Source: Membranipora membranacea | Lineage: Eukaryota; Bryozoa; Gymnolaemata; Cheilostomatida; Membraniporidae | Assembly: GCA_914767715.1 (NCBI GenBank) | Contig: OU612071.1 | Coordinates: forward strand, 9,905,493-9,969,492 | DNA length: 64,000 bases | Direction: 5' to 3' | Shown: positions 43,525-54,534 of the stretch, in pieces | How the letters are laid out: each line of letters opens with the position of its first letter | Position numbering within the stretch: the stretch's first letter is position 1 | Position numbers and translations under genes: made by a program | The notes under the pieces: generated by a model | The model's input: only the letters and a program-made list of their open reading frames with translations | Databases searched by the model: none | Told to the model about the DNA's origin: nothing

Positions 43525-43826
43525 TAAGCGCCGCTTAAGCGCCCTCCCACCACGGAAATTTTTGCATATCGGTAGCAAAATAGTGCAAGCAGAGAGGTGA
43601 GCACTGAGCTGTTGGGTACTTTCAGAAAACAACTCAATAGCAGTAGAAGATTACGGTAAAAATGCTCCAGTTATAAAGCACCCAATTGAAAAAAACTGAC
43701 CTTGATGGGATTCAAACCCACAACAATTTTATTAACAGTGATTATTAGGCAGACGCTCTACACACTGAGCTTTTCAGCCATTCACGAAAATCCCTGGGCC
43801 GTGAGTGCTAATATACGCCACTGCCA
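43525..43826 (+). mobile_element. hAT-type MITE copy 2, 5'-truncated
   Basis: Matches the last 300 bp of copy 1 (from GCGCTTAAGCGCCCTCCCAC to CGCCACTG) and is followed by the same flank CCATGAGTGGAGCAC. It was therefore copied together with the neighbouring gene fragment rather than inserted independently. Confidence 0.85.
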
Positions 43827-43975
43827 TGAGTGGAGCACAAAACCTCAAGGTCAGAGGCTTGGGCCAATATCTTGACTAAATCAAAGTCGAGGGCCCTATT
43901 AATTGTATCAACAGAGAAACCAAAATTGTCAAACATGCTCTGGTAATCAAAGATAGATAAACTGATGTTTTTGAT
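43827..43975 (-). pseudogene. Fragment of the coiled-coil gene N-terminal region
   Basis: About 150 bp corresponding to 41521-41670 and 45021-45155 (SIFDYQSMFDNFGFSVNTIN region). It breaks off at TTTTTGATG|TCCTCAG, where the 43976-44690 repeat starts. Confidence 0.75.
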
Positions 43976-44048
43976 GTCCTCAGTTCTCTTGGTGGATCAA
44001 GAGTCCCCGAGCTAAACGCTTTACTTGCTATTAAAACCTCACTCACTC

Positions 44049-44471
44049 CAGTGGCGTATATTAGCACTCACGGCCCACGGATTTCCGTGAATGGCTGAAT
44101 AGCTGAATAGCTCAGCATGTAGAGCGTCTGCCTAATAATCACTATTAATAAGATTGTTGTGGGTTCGTATCCCATCAAGGTCAGTTTTTTTTTCAAATGG
44201 GTGCTTTATAACTGGAGCACTTTTACCGTAATCTTCTACTGCTATTGAGTTGTTTTCTGAAAGTATCCAACAGCTCAGTGAGCTATTGAAATACCTCTCT
44301 GCTTGCACTATTTTGCTACCGATATGCAAAAATTTCCATGGTGGGAGGGCGCCTAAGCGCCCCTCCCACACCCTCCTGCCACCCCTACGGCGTGTGGATC
44401 GGGCTGCGCCCGATTATTATGCTCATCTCTGAAATGTCAGTGAGTGAAATTTTTTAGAATATTCGCCCCTA
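44049..44471 (-). mobile_element. hAT-type MITE copy 3, full length, opposite orientation
   Basis: From CAGTGGCGTATATT (44049) to AATATTCGCCCCTA (44471), inverted relative to copy 1 and flanked by a perfect 8-bp duplication ACTCACTC (44041-44048 and 44472-44479). The empty site is seen in ODAD3 intron 8 (16141-16155, reverse strand). An independent insertion of the same family. Confidence 0.93.
44104..44193 (+). promoter_or_regulatory. tRNA-like pol III unit inside the MITE
   Basis: TAGCTCAGCATGTAGAGCG (44108-44126) fits a tRNA A box and D arm (GCTC/GAGC pair). GTGGGTTCGTATCCCAT (44159-44175) fits the B box and T arm. A run of nine T (44185-44193) would terminate pol III. Anticodon and acceptor stems do not form, so it is a tRNA-derived promoter or SINE core, not a working tRNA. 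Also present, on the minus strand, in the copies at 41103 and 43525. Confidence 0.65.
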
Positions 44472-44658
44472 ACTCACTCTCCCTAATCATCCATCCATCA
44501 TTCATGTTTGAACTGGGGCTTCTCATTCATACTGTTTAACATATTTGTGATACTTTGTGATACTTCTCTTGTACACGAGAAGGCAACTAGCAAATGTAAT
44601 ACATAACATTCCTCATACTCACAATCTTTACTAGCATTCACATTACGCGTAACCACAT

Positions 44659-45300
44659 TCATCTAAACTCGTTCACAACATCTTCTACAGTTTTCAGAGA
44701 TCTACTGGTTGGCGTGTCCATGATTATCTCCTCTGTAGTAGTTTTAGGGATAAAAACCTCATTTGTCGTGGCGATTGGCGGTGCCTGAGGCTGAGAGGGG
44801 GGAGTAATAGGGATGATACCTACTTTTTGTCTTTTCTTAGCCTTCCTTTCCGCTTGAAACTGTTTAAAACGCTCCATGGCCAAAGCTCGTGCTGCCTCTG
44901 CAGCCCTCTCCTGTTCTAGTTCTGTTTCGAGGGCAGCTCTCAGGGAATTTGCTTCCTCCTCAAAGTTCTGTACTATGGGGAGGAGGTTTTCATGCAGATT
45001 AAGGCCATCAGTGGAGCACAAAACCTCAAGGTCAGAAGCTTGGGCCAATATCTTGGCTAAATCAAAGTCGAGGGCCCTATTAATTGTATTAACAGAGAAA
45101 CCAAAATTATCAAACATGCTCTGGTAATCAAAGATAGACAAACTGATGTTTTTGATTTCATCACATAAATCACTTGCTTGCTGCCAGACTGAAACTCCGG
45201 TTTGCCAAGCCTCATTGTTACAACTGTCATCAGATATAATTATTTACTATATCTGCCTGAATACTACTTTTTAAAACCTATACTATACTACCGAGCAGTG
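44659..45300 (-). CDS. Unidentified coiled-coil protein, copy B (uninterrupted)
   Basis: Open on the minus strand from about 45235 to 44659, with an exon start possibly at a TATAG| acceptor near 45285. In order: WQTGVSVWQQASDLCDEIKN, SIFDYQSMFDNFGF, a leucine-rich helix, a Glu/Ala/Arg coiled coil (about EEEANSLRAALETELEQERA), KAKKRQK, Pro-rich segment PPSQPQAPP and TTEEIIMDTPTSRSL. The frame ends soon after joining the 43976-44690 repeat, so the true C-terminus may be lost. The N-terminal exons, if any, were not found. Family unknown; the helix and basic/Pro-rich tail could suit a retroelement ORF1-like or nuclear protein. Confidence 0.5.
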
Positions 45301-45609
45301 AGATCTACCAACTCTAAGAGGACTTCTCCGATAAAATGTGAGTGACAACACCGGCAGCAAATTCATAGTTTGTTTTTTTTCAAAACTAACTCAATTTTTG
45401 GTTCTATTTGGCTCTTCATTGAGCTGAAAGATAGACATCGCTGATACAATCGGATTATGAAGCCATAGAATAGTTTGGACGGGAGTGGAAAATTTATTGT
45501 AAGCACCAAGTTCTTGGCTCGTTATTAATATTCTCCATGTTCACAATGACATCCCTGTTTTGCTTCAATTCTAAGAATAACTTTATCACGGATATTTTTC
45601 AATTTCCTT

Positions 45610-46890
45610 TTTGAAGGGCACTCACATTATGTCATTAATGTGGCATTTGTCTACAATGAAGCTGTCTACAAGACCACCAAAGAAGTTGGGTAAGATAATT
45701 TCTGATCAGGATAAAATTTAATATTGTTCCTTTGAGATTTAGTTTTGCACAAATGACTGCTTTAAAAATCTTGACCTTCTTAGATGTTTTTATCAGGTTA
45801 TCGATGCGACCTATTTACACAACTCACTTTCAGTTCTAGGTTCTGCCTTGAAAATATTTCACATGAGATCACAATGACCAAACTGTTGCATAGAACAAAT
45901 GTGACAGCCATCACCTATCACGTACCAGGTTGTCACAAAGTACCATCTGGCTGTCACTGGGAATGCCATAATAATAATCTTTCCTATTTCACTTCCAGTG
46001 GCAGAAATAAGTACATTCAAATAAACATTAATTACAATAAACAATGATGAACTAATGGACTGTATCCTGGTGTGTGTGATTGTGCTTTGCAGCTTCTGTT
46101 GGGTGAGAACTAATTATTTTTCGCTTTACTATTGCCTGCTTTTAATAATTTAATGGATATCACATGTCACATATCACATAACTTGTTTAGTTGGGATTAA
46201 CTGAGAGAGAAAATACATTTTAGTTATGCACACATAGGCATAAGAACATTGCCTTATCTTCACCACTGGTGATTGGCACACTGATTAAGTGCCATCACAC
46301 AAATCATGAGTGTACCATGAATACTAATACCATAATCTTGTCAATATTTTCAAATGGGAAGCGACGCTATGTCAACACTGGTACTTCTTTTTTTTCAGAT
46401 TTGATGTCCAGACTTTGGTTGAGAGGCCATACCTCCACTTCATCGGCCGATCAAAGTGTTCTATTGAGGACCAATTGGTATATATACTAGAGCGTATAAT
46501 TGAACTCCAACAGTGCGGCACCCTCTTGTCTTTTCAAGGGCTAGAGTATAAAGATGTTATACGATTTAATACAGGTAGGAAAATCCCAGCAGAATACATT
46601 ATTAGGTTTATTTTCAGTTCCTAAATACAATGGCTTGGACCAAACTTTTCAAAAGGTTTAACACTCTTAAGCATCGTATATCAGTCTGCAACATCCTAAT
46701 GTATAAAATAGAACACATAGAGTTCATCAATTGCTTTGGTGGCACCGATGGACAGACCATATCCTTTGCTGAGTAGACAGAACAAGTTTTGACAGATGGA
46801 TTAGAGTGTACACTGTTCCAGTATGGTAAAAATGACAAATATCTGTTATTTGAGAAAAGATTAAGTTTTCTTGCTGCATGCTATATCCCA
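45610..46890 (+). CDS. Unidentified spliced gene, copy B (better preserved)
   Basis: Duplicate of 42118-43400, about 95% identical by eye. Exon-like blocks: about 45617-45691 (HYVINVAFVYNEAVYKTTKE, donor GTAAG); 45784-46047; 46400-46623 after TTTTTTTTCAG, where the third block is open and reads VERPYLHFIGRSKCSIEDQL, then ERIIELQQCGTLLSFQGLE; and 46630-46890 (LFKRFNTLKHRISVCNILM, then GTDGQTISFAE, a TAG, then LTDGLECTLFQYGKNDKY). Some introns are clear, others not; phases were not resolved. I recognise no domain. The shared TAG means either both copies are dead or an intron covers it. Confidence 0.35.
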
Positions 46891-47117
46891 TAATGACAAC
46901 AACATCGAAAGCTGGATGATTATGGGCATGTTAGTTAATGTACAAAAATTATACGCATCACCCCTCAGCTTTGTTGATTCATGATAAAATTATTGTAGTA
47001 GCCTCCAGTCAAGAATCATTCTAATCATTATTTCCCCATCTCAATTGCGAATCTATTTGTAAACCATTCCTGTCTTTATAGCCCAATTATTGTAAAGATA
47101 ATATTAATATTTGACGG

Positions 47118-47640
47118 ATGGCATTTCAATTTACCAACCTGATGTACAACAATAAGGATGTTTTTAAGTATCCTTTTTTTACCATTACAAGACCGTATGC
47201 GATGGATAAAATTATCAAATTTTATACAGATGGTTCATAAAGTGATCTCGGTGTTGGATCAGGTTACTAGTAATAATGATCCTCCTGTTGTACGGAATAT
47301 AGTAGAGTTTCAAGCCCTCAGAAGAAGAGTTACAGTATTCCAAGCTGAATTACTGCTGTCTCAAATGCTTTTACCATTGTCTGATTTCTGAGAAGTCCTG
47401 AATAATGCTAATTTTATCGAGCCAAGCTGCAGTGCATGTGCTTAAATCACACATTCACGCTTCTAAAAAATTCATCTAGGTGCCAGGACACAATGGCATT
47501 TCTGGAAACAAATCATTGGTGAATAGGTTGTTTCGGTCACAGACCAATCAAGGTGCACCTGCAAAGGTGTTGGAACCAGCTGCCAAATCTACAAACAAGG
47601 GAAGCACAGTACTTTTCATCAAATGGTATTAAAGGGGGCA
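47118..47640 (+). mobile_element. Second LINE fragment: RT piece joined to RNase H domain
   Basis: 47118-47205 matches 39408-39495 of the RT fragment. It then jumps, with most of the RT deleted, to RNase H: TDGS (47226) followed by a stop, LGVGSG, VFQAELLLSQM (47338-47370), and VPGHNGISGNKSLVNR (47480-47527). The catalytic-region motifs TDGS, QAEL and VPGHxGIxGN are in the right order but in broken frames. It ends near 47640. Confidence 0.7.
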
Positions 47641-48700
47641 GCTAAGCACACACAAACTACAGTCGTATTTCGGAGCATTTTTTGCAAAGATTTTAGATTA
47701 AACTTTGTTTTATGGAAGGTTTGAGTTCTATGGGTTTTTAAGACCTGAGCCCAGGTTATATAGAATTACCTCAGTCAATCTCAAAGTCAAAGACATTTTT
47801 CTATTCTTGCATTAGTATTAGTAAAGCATTGCCATACAGCCTGTAGAGCTAGTAAATGTTTCTGTTGTACTAACCTAGAACCTGTAACTATCCTTATTCC
47901 ACAATTCTTTAAGTTTGACTTCAGAAATTACTAACATGTAGAACGTGTCGAAAAAATAGTCTTTAAGGTGGTTTCAGAAGAACTATAACAACAAATTGGC
48001 TGCATTAACATTGCCATACAAATGAATACAATGCAAATTATTGGCCAATACTACCTTTGGTAAACTTTTGTCTGATAGATAAGAATTGCAAACTTTGCGT
48101 GAGTTCATAAGCTTATTTATAATCTATAGTTTAGAACATAAAATCTATATTCTTACGTATGGAAGTCAATCAGAATGTATATTTGTCTCCGCCATCCCTT
48201 TGTTTATTATCCTTATCAATATTAGCTTCTGGTACAAGTTTATATTAGATAGGTTCATATCAGTTTTGTAACCATTTATACAGTTCACAGTTTAAGACTG
48301 CCCTAAAACAGACAACAAGTCAATTTTTAGTGTCATATCTAGGATGTTGTGATTGCAATTTGAAAAGATAAATGAAATAATTGGGTTATTTAGACAAGGG
48401 AATTGCAAAAATACAGATCCACAATTGATATGGGGAAGCGATGATTTCAATAGTTTTATTCCTATGTTAAAGTCGAGTGATGTATTTTGCCAATGAAAAT
48501 GTTGTCTCATTATGTGGAAATTTTCAGACTGCCATATGTCGAATAAGTATTATAAAGTGTCGTATGATTATGGAAAAAAGACAGTATTTGGTTAAATAAC
48601 ATTGACAACTGACGTCATTTAGTGATGACTGATATTTGTTTTGCTAAGGAACCTAGAGATATGATATCCTTGTGGTGATGGAGTCTATACCATTAACATG
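47641..48700. other. Intergenic stretch, nothing identified
   Basis: AT-rich; short open frames only. No repeat or coding signal recognised upstream of the TATA box at 48702. Confidence 0.45.
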
Positions 48701-48701
48701 A

Positions 48702-48710
48702 CTATAAAAG
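48702..48710 (+). promoter_or_regulatory. TATA box of the 51-aa secreted peptide gene
   Basis: CTATAAAAG lies about 30 bp before the inferred transcript start and 55 bp before a donor (TGCA|GTAAGT at 48765), which would end a short non-coding exon 1. Confidence 0.6.
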
Positions 48711-48732
48711 TGACTTTTGTAAGAGTATCATT

Positions 48733-50042
48733 ACCGCTCTGACTGCTCACAAGCACTTCTTGCAGTAAGTTACCAGTTATTTTTTATCCTTTGACTATTA
48801 GTCACTTGGTTTATTAATTTGAACTGAGCATAAAACCAACTCTAACATTTTTGCATGCAGATATTGTTAAAGCAGACCGAATTATTCCTCGAAGTTTCGA
48901 TGAAAAATTTAATTTCTGAGGTTTAGAGTCTAAATTTTTGAGTTCATCTTGTCATCTGGTGAGATAGGAAGACATAATCGATTCGTTCACATATCCGGTA
49001 CTCAAATTTGGTCCATGCATTGTTGTCACTCAGATCTGTACTGAAGATTAAATAGTTATTTCTATTGTCTCTATTTTTGAAGAAATACTTGTTTAAACAA
49101 AAGTAGATGAGAGTTTCGATGATTTTCGCAGCAGTTGTCTTGCTAATGCTTGGCGCAACTAAAGAGGCAGTAAGTATTAACTAACTACCAGCAGTAACTA
49201 AATGAACCTTCCCTGTTATAGAACTTGATTCAGTCATAGAATAAACCAAAACAGGACACCATATACAGCTGAAGTGAGGCATTTACTTGTGGGGCGTCGT
49301 AACGTCATTGACGCTACCATTGATTTACTGTCCATAATCCAGGTTTTTTGCTCACAACTCGATTGGAATTTGAATTTGAAAATTGCTTTACAATCCACAG
49401 CATATTGTCATATTGCATTTTTTCTTTATCCTTAAATTAGTATCTATAATCTAAATATATTGTAATTCTCCAATCAAAATTGATCAAGTTATCAACAAAA
49501 ACCTTGATTTTGGACAGTTTATCAACGATAGCACTATTGCTGTACCTTCCAATGTCCAACATCACCACAAATTAATGCAATGCTAATGATCCATATAGTG
49601 TCCTGTCTAGGTTTATTATTGAGTCTATGGTGACAATCATTTCAATCCCTAATCTATGATGAATACAATTTTATAAGATGTTATATCATTTAGTGAATGA
49701 TGTGGCCAGGTGCAAAACATGATCTCAATCTCTCATTTGACACATATGACACTTGACACATGGGCATATTTATCTTGCACAAATTACTATACAGCTTTCT
49801 TAAAAGACAGAAATGTTTGTCGACGTGAGGTTAAAGCCGATAAGTGTTATGAAAATTAAATCTTGTGTAAGATATTGAGGTGATACTATCACTATTAATT
49901 TCTGTTTCAGGCATCACTATGCGTTTCGATTTGTGGACCCTCAATGAAAATAGATGGCGGAGCGTCTATCGAGTGTAAAGTGGCATGTAATGAGGAAGAG
50001 TGATGTTTTGTTTTTTGGCGTGTAATAAAACTTGTCAAATGT
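48733..50042 (+). CDS. Small secreted peptide with CX3C-X13-CX3C cysteines, 51 aa
   Basis: Inferred exons: non-coding about 48733-48764; coding 49107-49169 (acceptor AAAAG just before the ATG); coding 49911-50003; AATAAA at 50024. Coding exon 1 gives a 21-residue signal sequence (Met-Arg, then a hydrophobic AAVVLLML core). It ends exactly at a phase-0 intron, and exon 2 encodes the 30-residue mature part. The four cysteines are arranged CVSIC and CKVAC, 13 residues apart, with an acidic EEE end. CX3C pairs of this kind can staple two helices (helical-hairpin peptides), an inference from spacing only. Signal, intron placement, TATA box and poly(A) signal all agree. Function unknown; defence or signalling peptide are possibilities. 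No homologue recognised. Confidence 0.7.
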
Positions 50043-51309
50043 TATGCCAATGTTAGTAATATTGATTTCCAAACTGCCTTCTACTGCTACTTCCTTAACT
50101 TTTACTATGATGAAAATTCTTGGATTAACACACTGTTGAGCCTCACCATCATCATCATCATCGTCACTCAGTTTATTAAAAGTTTTGGCTGAATTTAGTG
50201 ATTATCTCCTCCTGACCAAACTTTGAACTTCACTCTAGGTGAATTATACCCACATGTAAATATGCATTATACCAATATAAACCCAACGAGCAACAATAAT
50301 ATTAAAAAAAAAATTATTTCTCAAAGAAATCTACAAAAAACAGCCTTTACTAACAAGGAAATGTATCGCAAACCTACTTCCAATAGTCCGATTTCTTCCA
50401 AATCTTTTTTGGTCGTTTGGAATAGGGCTGTCCAAAAATGACCATTTTTGCATCATTGTAAATTGCATACAAGCAAAATGTAACATGTATATCTATTATT
50501 TAAAAGTATGCCTGATGTATACTAACGATTGCGCAATACGCCAGAGACCTTAGCCTTTGATATACTCTCTTTGTCTAAACAAAGCCCCATCTATAACGAG
50601 CAGCGTTCAATTCAATCAATGTATGAGGCACAATAATCCTTTGTCCCAAATGCCACAAGTACAATTATAATCCACTACAGTTTGCCTAATACTGTTAACA
50701 ATCTTTGCTGTTAATACCAAAGATTATAAATTGTTAATACTACATCTTACAAAATATTCTGATTATAAAATAAATTATTGATGGTGCTGATTCGAATCGA
50801 GTAATTTAGCAGAAAATCTCATCATTCAACATCAAATGTGGAAATGAGTCATGGGCACAATTGGTCTTGTTTGGTTTCCCATCTTATTTCAATGTTTAAA
50901 CTCAACAAGATTTTTTATTCATGTGTAGTCAAGTTGTAATTTCCATGTATATATAGGTTAGCTCACCTTTGTTTAACAACAGATTGTCGGGAAAATGCAT
51001 GAGTTTTATATTATTCAATTAACTTGCTCCACGACCAGTAGAGCCTCCCTGAGCCAAGCATAGCAAGCCAGTGATACCATGATGTGAATGGTAATTAATA
51101 TTATTATAATCTCATATGACACATGCCTCCACAATATACTAACTCTGTCAGTCCGAAAATATTTTCCTTGTACTTTTGTGATTGCTTATTTAGTCAAACG
51201 GCAATGCATCTTTAAATTTAGAAATTGTGGCTAAAATAGATTATATTTTAGTTGCTTCGATTATTTATTAATGCAGAAAGCGTGCTAAGAAGAATGAAAT
51301 TGATTTAAG
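50043..51309. other. Intergenic stretch, nothing identified
   Basis: No supported exon or repeat. A TATATATAGG motif at about 50950 has no gene following it that I can support. Confidence 0.4.
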
Positions 51310-51420
51310 AGTTGGTGGTATACTCTAAGAGTGTCAGTCGCTAAGCACGCATGTATTGGAGGTCATGGGTTTGGTTAGTCCCCAGGGCTTGACAATAGGC
51401 AGGCATGGGTAACTCTTGGA
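51310..51420 (+). repeat. tRNA-derived SINE-like sequence
   Basis: GTCAGTCGCTAAGCACGC followed by GGTCATGGGTTTGGTTAGTC resembles the A and B boxes of tRNA-derived SINEs (compare GGTCATGGGTTCGATTCC). The B box carries a small insertion, so it is degenerate. Confidence 0.45.
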
Positions 51421-51952
51421 TTACAGATTTCTGCAAGAAACTGATCTATGAATACTGAATTGCAATATATCTATTATGATAAAGGGAAGGTTACCAAAAT
51501 ATGTGCATGTCTTAGTACTGAGCATAGGGATTCATAAGTTAAAATTGAGATATGAGCTGGACAATGTTTAACACAGCATAATTTATTTTTCTAGCAATTT
51601 CAATTGTAAGCAGAGGCTGTACACACAGCATTCTTCTCATATTCTCAGGGTTATCATGTGCTGCTTTTCATAATGATGTGTAATTGTGTGGCCAATTAAA
51701 ATTGTTTTAAAAACAGGCGCTTGAGCTATTGTTGGGTGACAAGATTAAGTGGACATAATCCCATAATTGTGTTGGTTTGCGTTGTCGCAATGTCTCTCTG
51801 TTTAGTTCTACAATCAAATGATTTGCTATGTAGTGCTCTCATATTTACAGGTAGGCATACCAGGAGTCGTTGCTGGCATTAGGCTTACAAAACAATGGCT
51901 AATAAATTAGGCTAGCGCAATATAATTTTGAATATAATCATGGGCTAAGACC
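51421..51952. other. Intergenic stretch, nothing identified
   Basis: No coding or repeat signal that I can support. Confidence 0.4.
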
Positions 51953-51960
51953 CCTGTAAC

Positions 51961-52216
51961 TAGTGCTGTCACGATACAATTCATATCGGGAATACCTAAT
52001 CGATCACACCTCATTATCGCGATTTAATAAGGTGACAGCTGAAGTCGATTGCACAGCGGTAAATTCATTGTCACGGTTACTATGGTCGAAAATCGAAATT
52101 GGGACATGGATTGGTTGAAAGGGAAGGTGTAAATTCGAAAAATCGGAATCGGGAAAATCGATGCCACAATCAGAATCGAGGCAGTCCTAGCCAAATTCAA
52201 AATCGTGACAGCGCTA
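51961..52216. mobile_element. hAT-like MITE of a second family
   Basis: 256 bp from TAGTGCTGTCACGAT to ATCGTGACAGCGCTA, terminal repeats of a widespread hAT type, flanked by CCTGTAAC (51953-51960) and CCTGTAAG (52217-52224), a 7-of-8 target-site duplication. The interior is rich in ATCG-type words (AATCGGAATCGGGAAAATCG). No transposase. Confidence 0.8.
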
Positions 52217-53215
52217 CCTGTAAGTCCTTGCTCTCTGTATGGCATCACAGCCCTCAACACAGTGAACAATAATTTCCTCATGACAGGTAGGTACCATAGT
52301 AAATACCTTTCATACTGTGATTTATCTGGATACCCAACTAACCATATTGACTTCGAGCTGTTGATGGCATATGGACAAGGAGCTATTGGTGACTGCATTT
52401 GGGAATATTCTAGCTCAAATTAAGCTGCAAAATGAAATCCTTCTCATGCCTTCTCTGGTGTTTACCTGATCATAATCGTATATTTTATATCTGATATAAT
52501 ATGCCTCTATAATATCAATACTACTACTATTAGGGCTTCTTTGAGGGAAGGATTTGGGATTTGAATGGGACACTTATTTTTGCTCAAATCAGAAGCACTG
52601 CCCAATCAACTCTTAAACATTTTGCTTGGAAGACAGTAATTTATTTTTGAAACAACCCTGATAAACTTCACTAATTTTTAATTGACATTGTTTCCTCGAT
52701 TAATCCTTGTTCGAAATGTAATAGTGTCAGGCCTTCTTGTTGTATTTCGTAGGATTAAAATATTTTATAATTGTTTGATGGGTATCCCTGGCCCTAACTT
52801 TGTTCATATCACTGGTTACGGTGGGTTGATTCAAGTACCAGTAGATGAATTATGCGACCTCATTTGATCCAACCGCTCCAAAACTATTACCCAGTCCAGC
52901 AAAAATTAAAAGCGGTGTATTGAATTTGGATTGGAAATTGTAAATCAAATTTCTATCGTTATCTATTCTATTATTATCTTGCAAGGGTTAATGGAGAGTT
53001 TTTAACGACATTAACACAACTGATTGTTCTGCTTGGTGCTTTGAGTTTGAAATAATACCTGTATACAGGAAGAACATGTATGCTGATAAAATTTCTAATG
53101 TTTGGAGACATTCAATTTTTGATCCTAGATTCTTCTTCTGTAAAGAATTCTCTATGTTTAGCCGGATACAAGGACGGGATATGAGAAATTGGGCAAAGTG
53201 GGATAACTTCTAGTT
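52217..53215 (+). CDS. Unidentified coding-like islands (gene remnant?)
   Basis: Plus-strand blocks read like protein: 52320-52420 (DLSGYPTNHIDFELLMAYGQ, then GAIGDCIWEYSSSN); 52530-52640 after an ATTAG acceptor (GFFEGRIWDLNGTLIFAQIR); 52775-52866 (GIPGPNFVHITGYGGLIQVP, then VDELCDLI); and 53140-53212 (SRIQGRDMRNWAKWDNF). Each ends in a stop, and donor sites are unclear, so they may be fragments of one decayed gene. I recognise no family with confidence. Confidence 0.25.
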
Positions 53216-53329
53216 AATGATAAGAACGAAATTTTATGAGAATGAGAAGTTAACTCTACAGCAACTTGAAGCCAAAATACTTTTAATGAACTGAGCATCA
53301 TCAACAACAACAACATTGATTTGATGATT

Positions 53330-53656
53330 TGATGATTTGATAGTGAATGTCTTTATTTATGTCAAAGCATACATCTCCAGCTGTCTACTTTTTGCCATCT
53401 TTCGCCAGTTGGCCCTGTTCCTTTCCAGCATGTTCAGGTTTCTCTTAACGGTATATTAAAATCTCAACCCGGGCCTCCCTGGATTCTTCCTCCTTTCCTT
53501 AAGTTGAGAGTAGAGTAGTTTTTGAGGTGGGCATTGAGAGTTCATCCTTTTGACATGCCAATTCCATCTCAAGTTCATGAAGATGGAGTTTAAGGGGGGA
53601 TAGTCCTGGTATAACTTAACCACTGACTTCGCTTGAAAAAAGGTTGTGTTATTCAA
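53330..53656 (-). mobile_element. 3' end of a non-LTR retrotransposon (endonuclease-RT type)
   Basis: The minus strand reads LRWNWHVKRMNSQCPPQKLL, LKERRKNPGRPGLRF, one stop (TAA at about 53456), then VKRNLNMLERNRANWRKMAK and TAA at about 53391. This is the usual C-terminus of LINE ORFs (WAGHVxRM...GRP). A simple 3' tail of repeated ATCAAATC units follows at 53315-53345. 5'-truncated and dead. Confidence 0.8.
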
Positions 53657-54534
53657 TAGTCAGACCATTCCACAATATGTTGACAGACTTAAATTGTAAT
53701 TAACTTCGTTAAAACAATGCACTCTCCTGACTGTGAGCTGTGAGTGCTTGTGATCCCACAAGCTGATCTGATGAATTTATGTACCGATGATGTTACGCCG
53801 AAGTAAATTGCATACTATAATTACCAATCAATTATTTCATGTGTGATTTGATATGCTCTCGAATGCAAAGTCAAACAAAATTCTTTTGCCATTAACCATG
53901 GATGTTTTTTTCTACGTGATGTGTCAAATTCCAGCTGTGTATATAAGTAGCAGTATATGGTAGTTATTTTGGTTGTTGTGCTGACAAAAAGTACTCAACC
54001 ATCACACCGTTATACATTGAATTACACACTCAAAAATTCTGGACTGTCCTGAAGCGTGCCAATACACCCATCGAATGTTTTTCTTACTGTACAGATTAAA
54101 AAGAATTACTCGAATGCAAGCATCGGGTCTAAACCTGTTGGATACCCTCTAAGAGCATTTTAAAAATGCTACGAAAGTATTTGAAAACACTTATGTATTA
54201 TTCCATTCCTTCATCTACAGACGAATGTTTCAACATATTGAATGAATGATTTCAAAGGATTCTGGTCATAAATGGTAATCATATAACAAAGATTATCACT
54301 GCTTACAAATGGTTTTAAAATTGTCAGGTTTGCCATTGATTGATGAGAAAGGATATCAGTTTTTGTAAAAAGTTTTAAAATAAATTGTGACCTCCCTCGA
54401 AACAAAAATGGAAATTGACATCTCATAGAATGGGAAAACACCAAGCAATTTTAAGCCAAAATGCTCATCAAAAAATACAACTGAATCAGAGAAAATGTGA
54501 AACTGTAGTTTATGTGTGCTTAGCTGCCCCCTGT
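53657..54534. other. Intergenic stretch with an isolated TATA motif
   Basis: TATATAAGTAG at about 53939 looks like a core promoter, but the only following ATG frame that is plausible (54078, about 25 codons) has no signal peptide or intron. Nothing else identified. Confidence 0.4.

Larger units (their letters stand above)
43976..44690 (+). repeat. Repeat shared with ODAD3 intron 8, split by a MITE
   Basis: Flanking parts 43976-44048 and 44472-44690 together match the reverse complement of 15955-16215. The 423 bp between them are MITE copy 3. Both outer junctions lie inside coiled-coil gene sequence. Confidence 0.8.

Noticed and set aside
46614-46838. Minus-strand gene at 46.6-46.8 kb (and the copy at 43.1 kb)
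   Set aside because: The plus strand of the same stretch reads better as protein and continues the unidentified spliced gene.
52024-52398. 124-codon open frame on the minus strand
   Set aside because: Its first two thirds lie in the hAT-like MITE (51961-52216), whose ATCG-rich interior explains the open frame.
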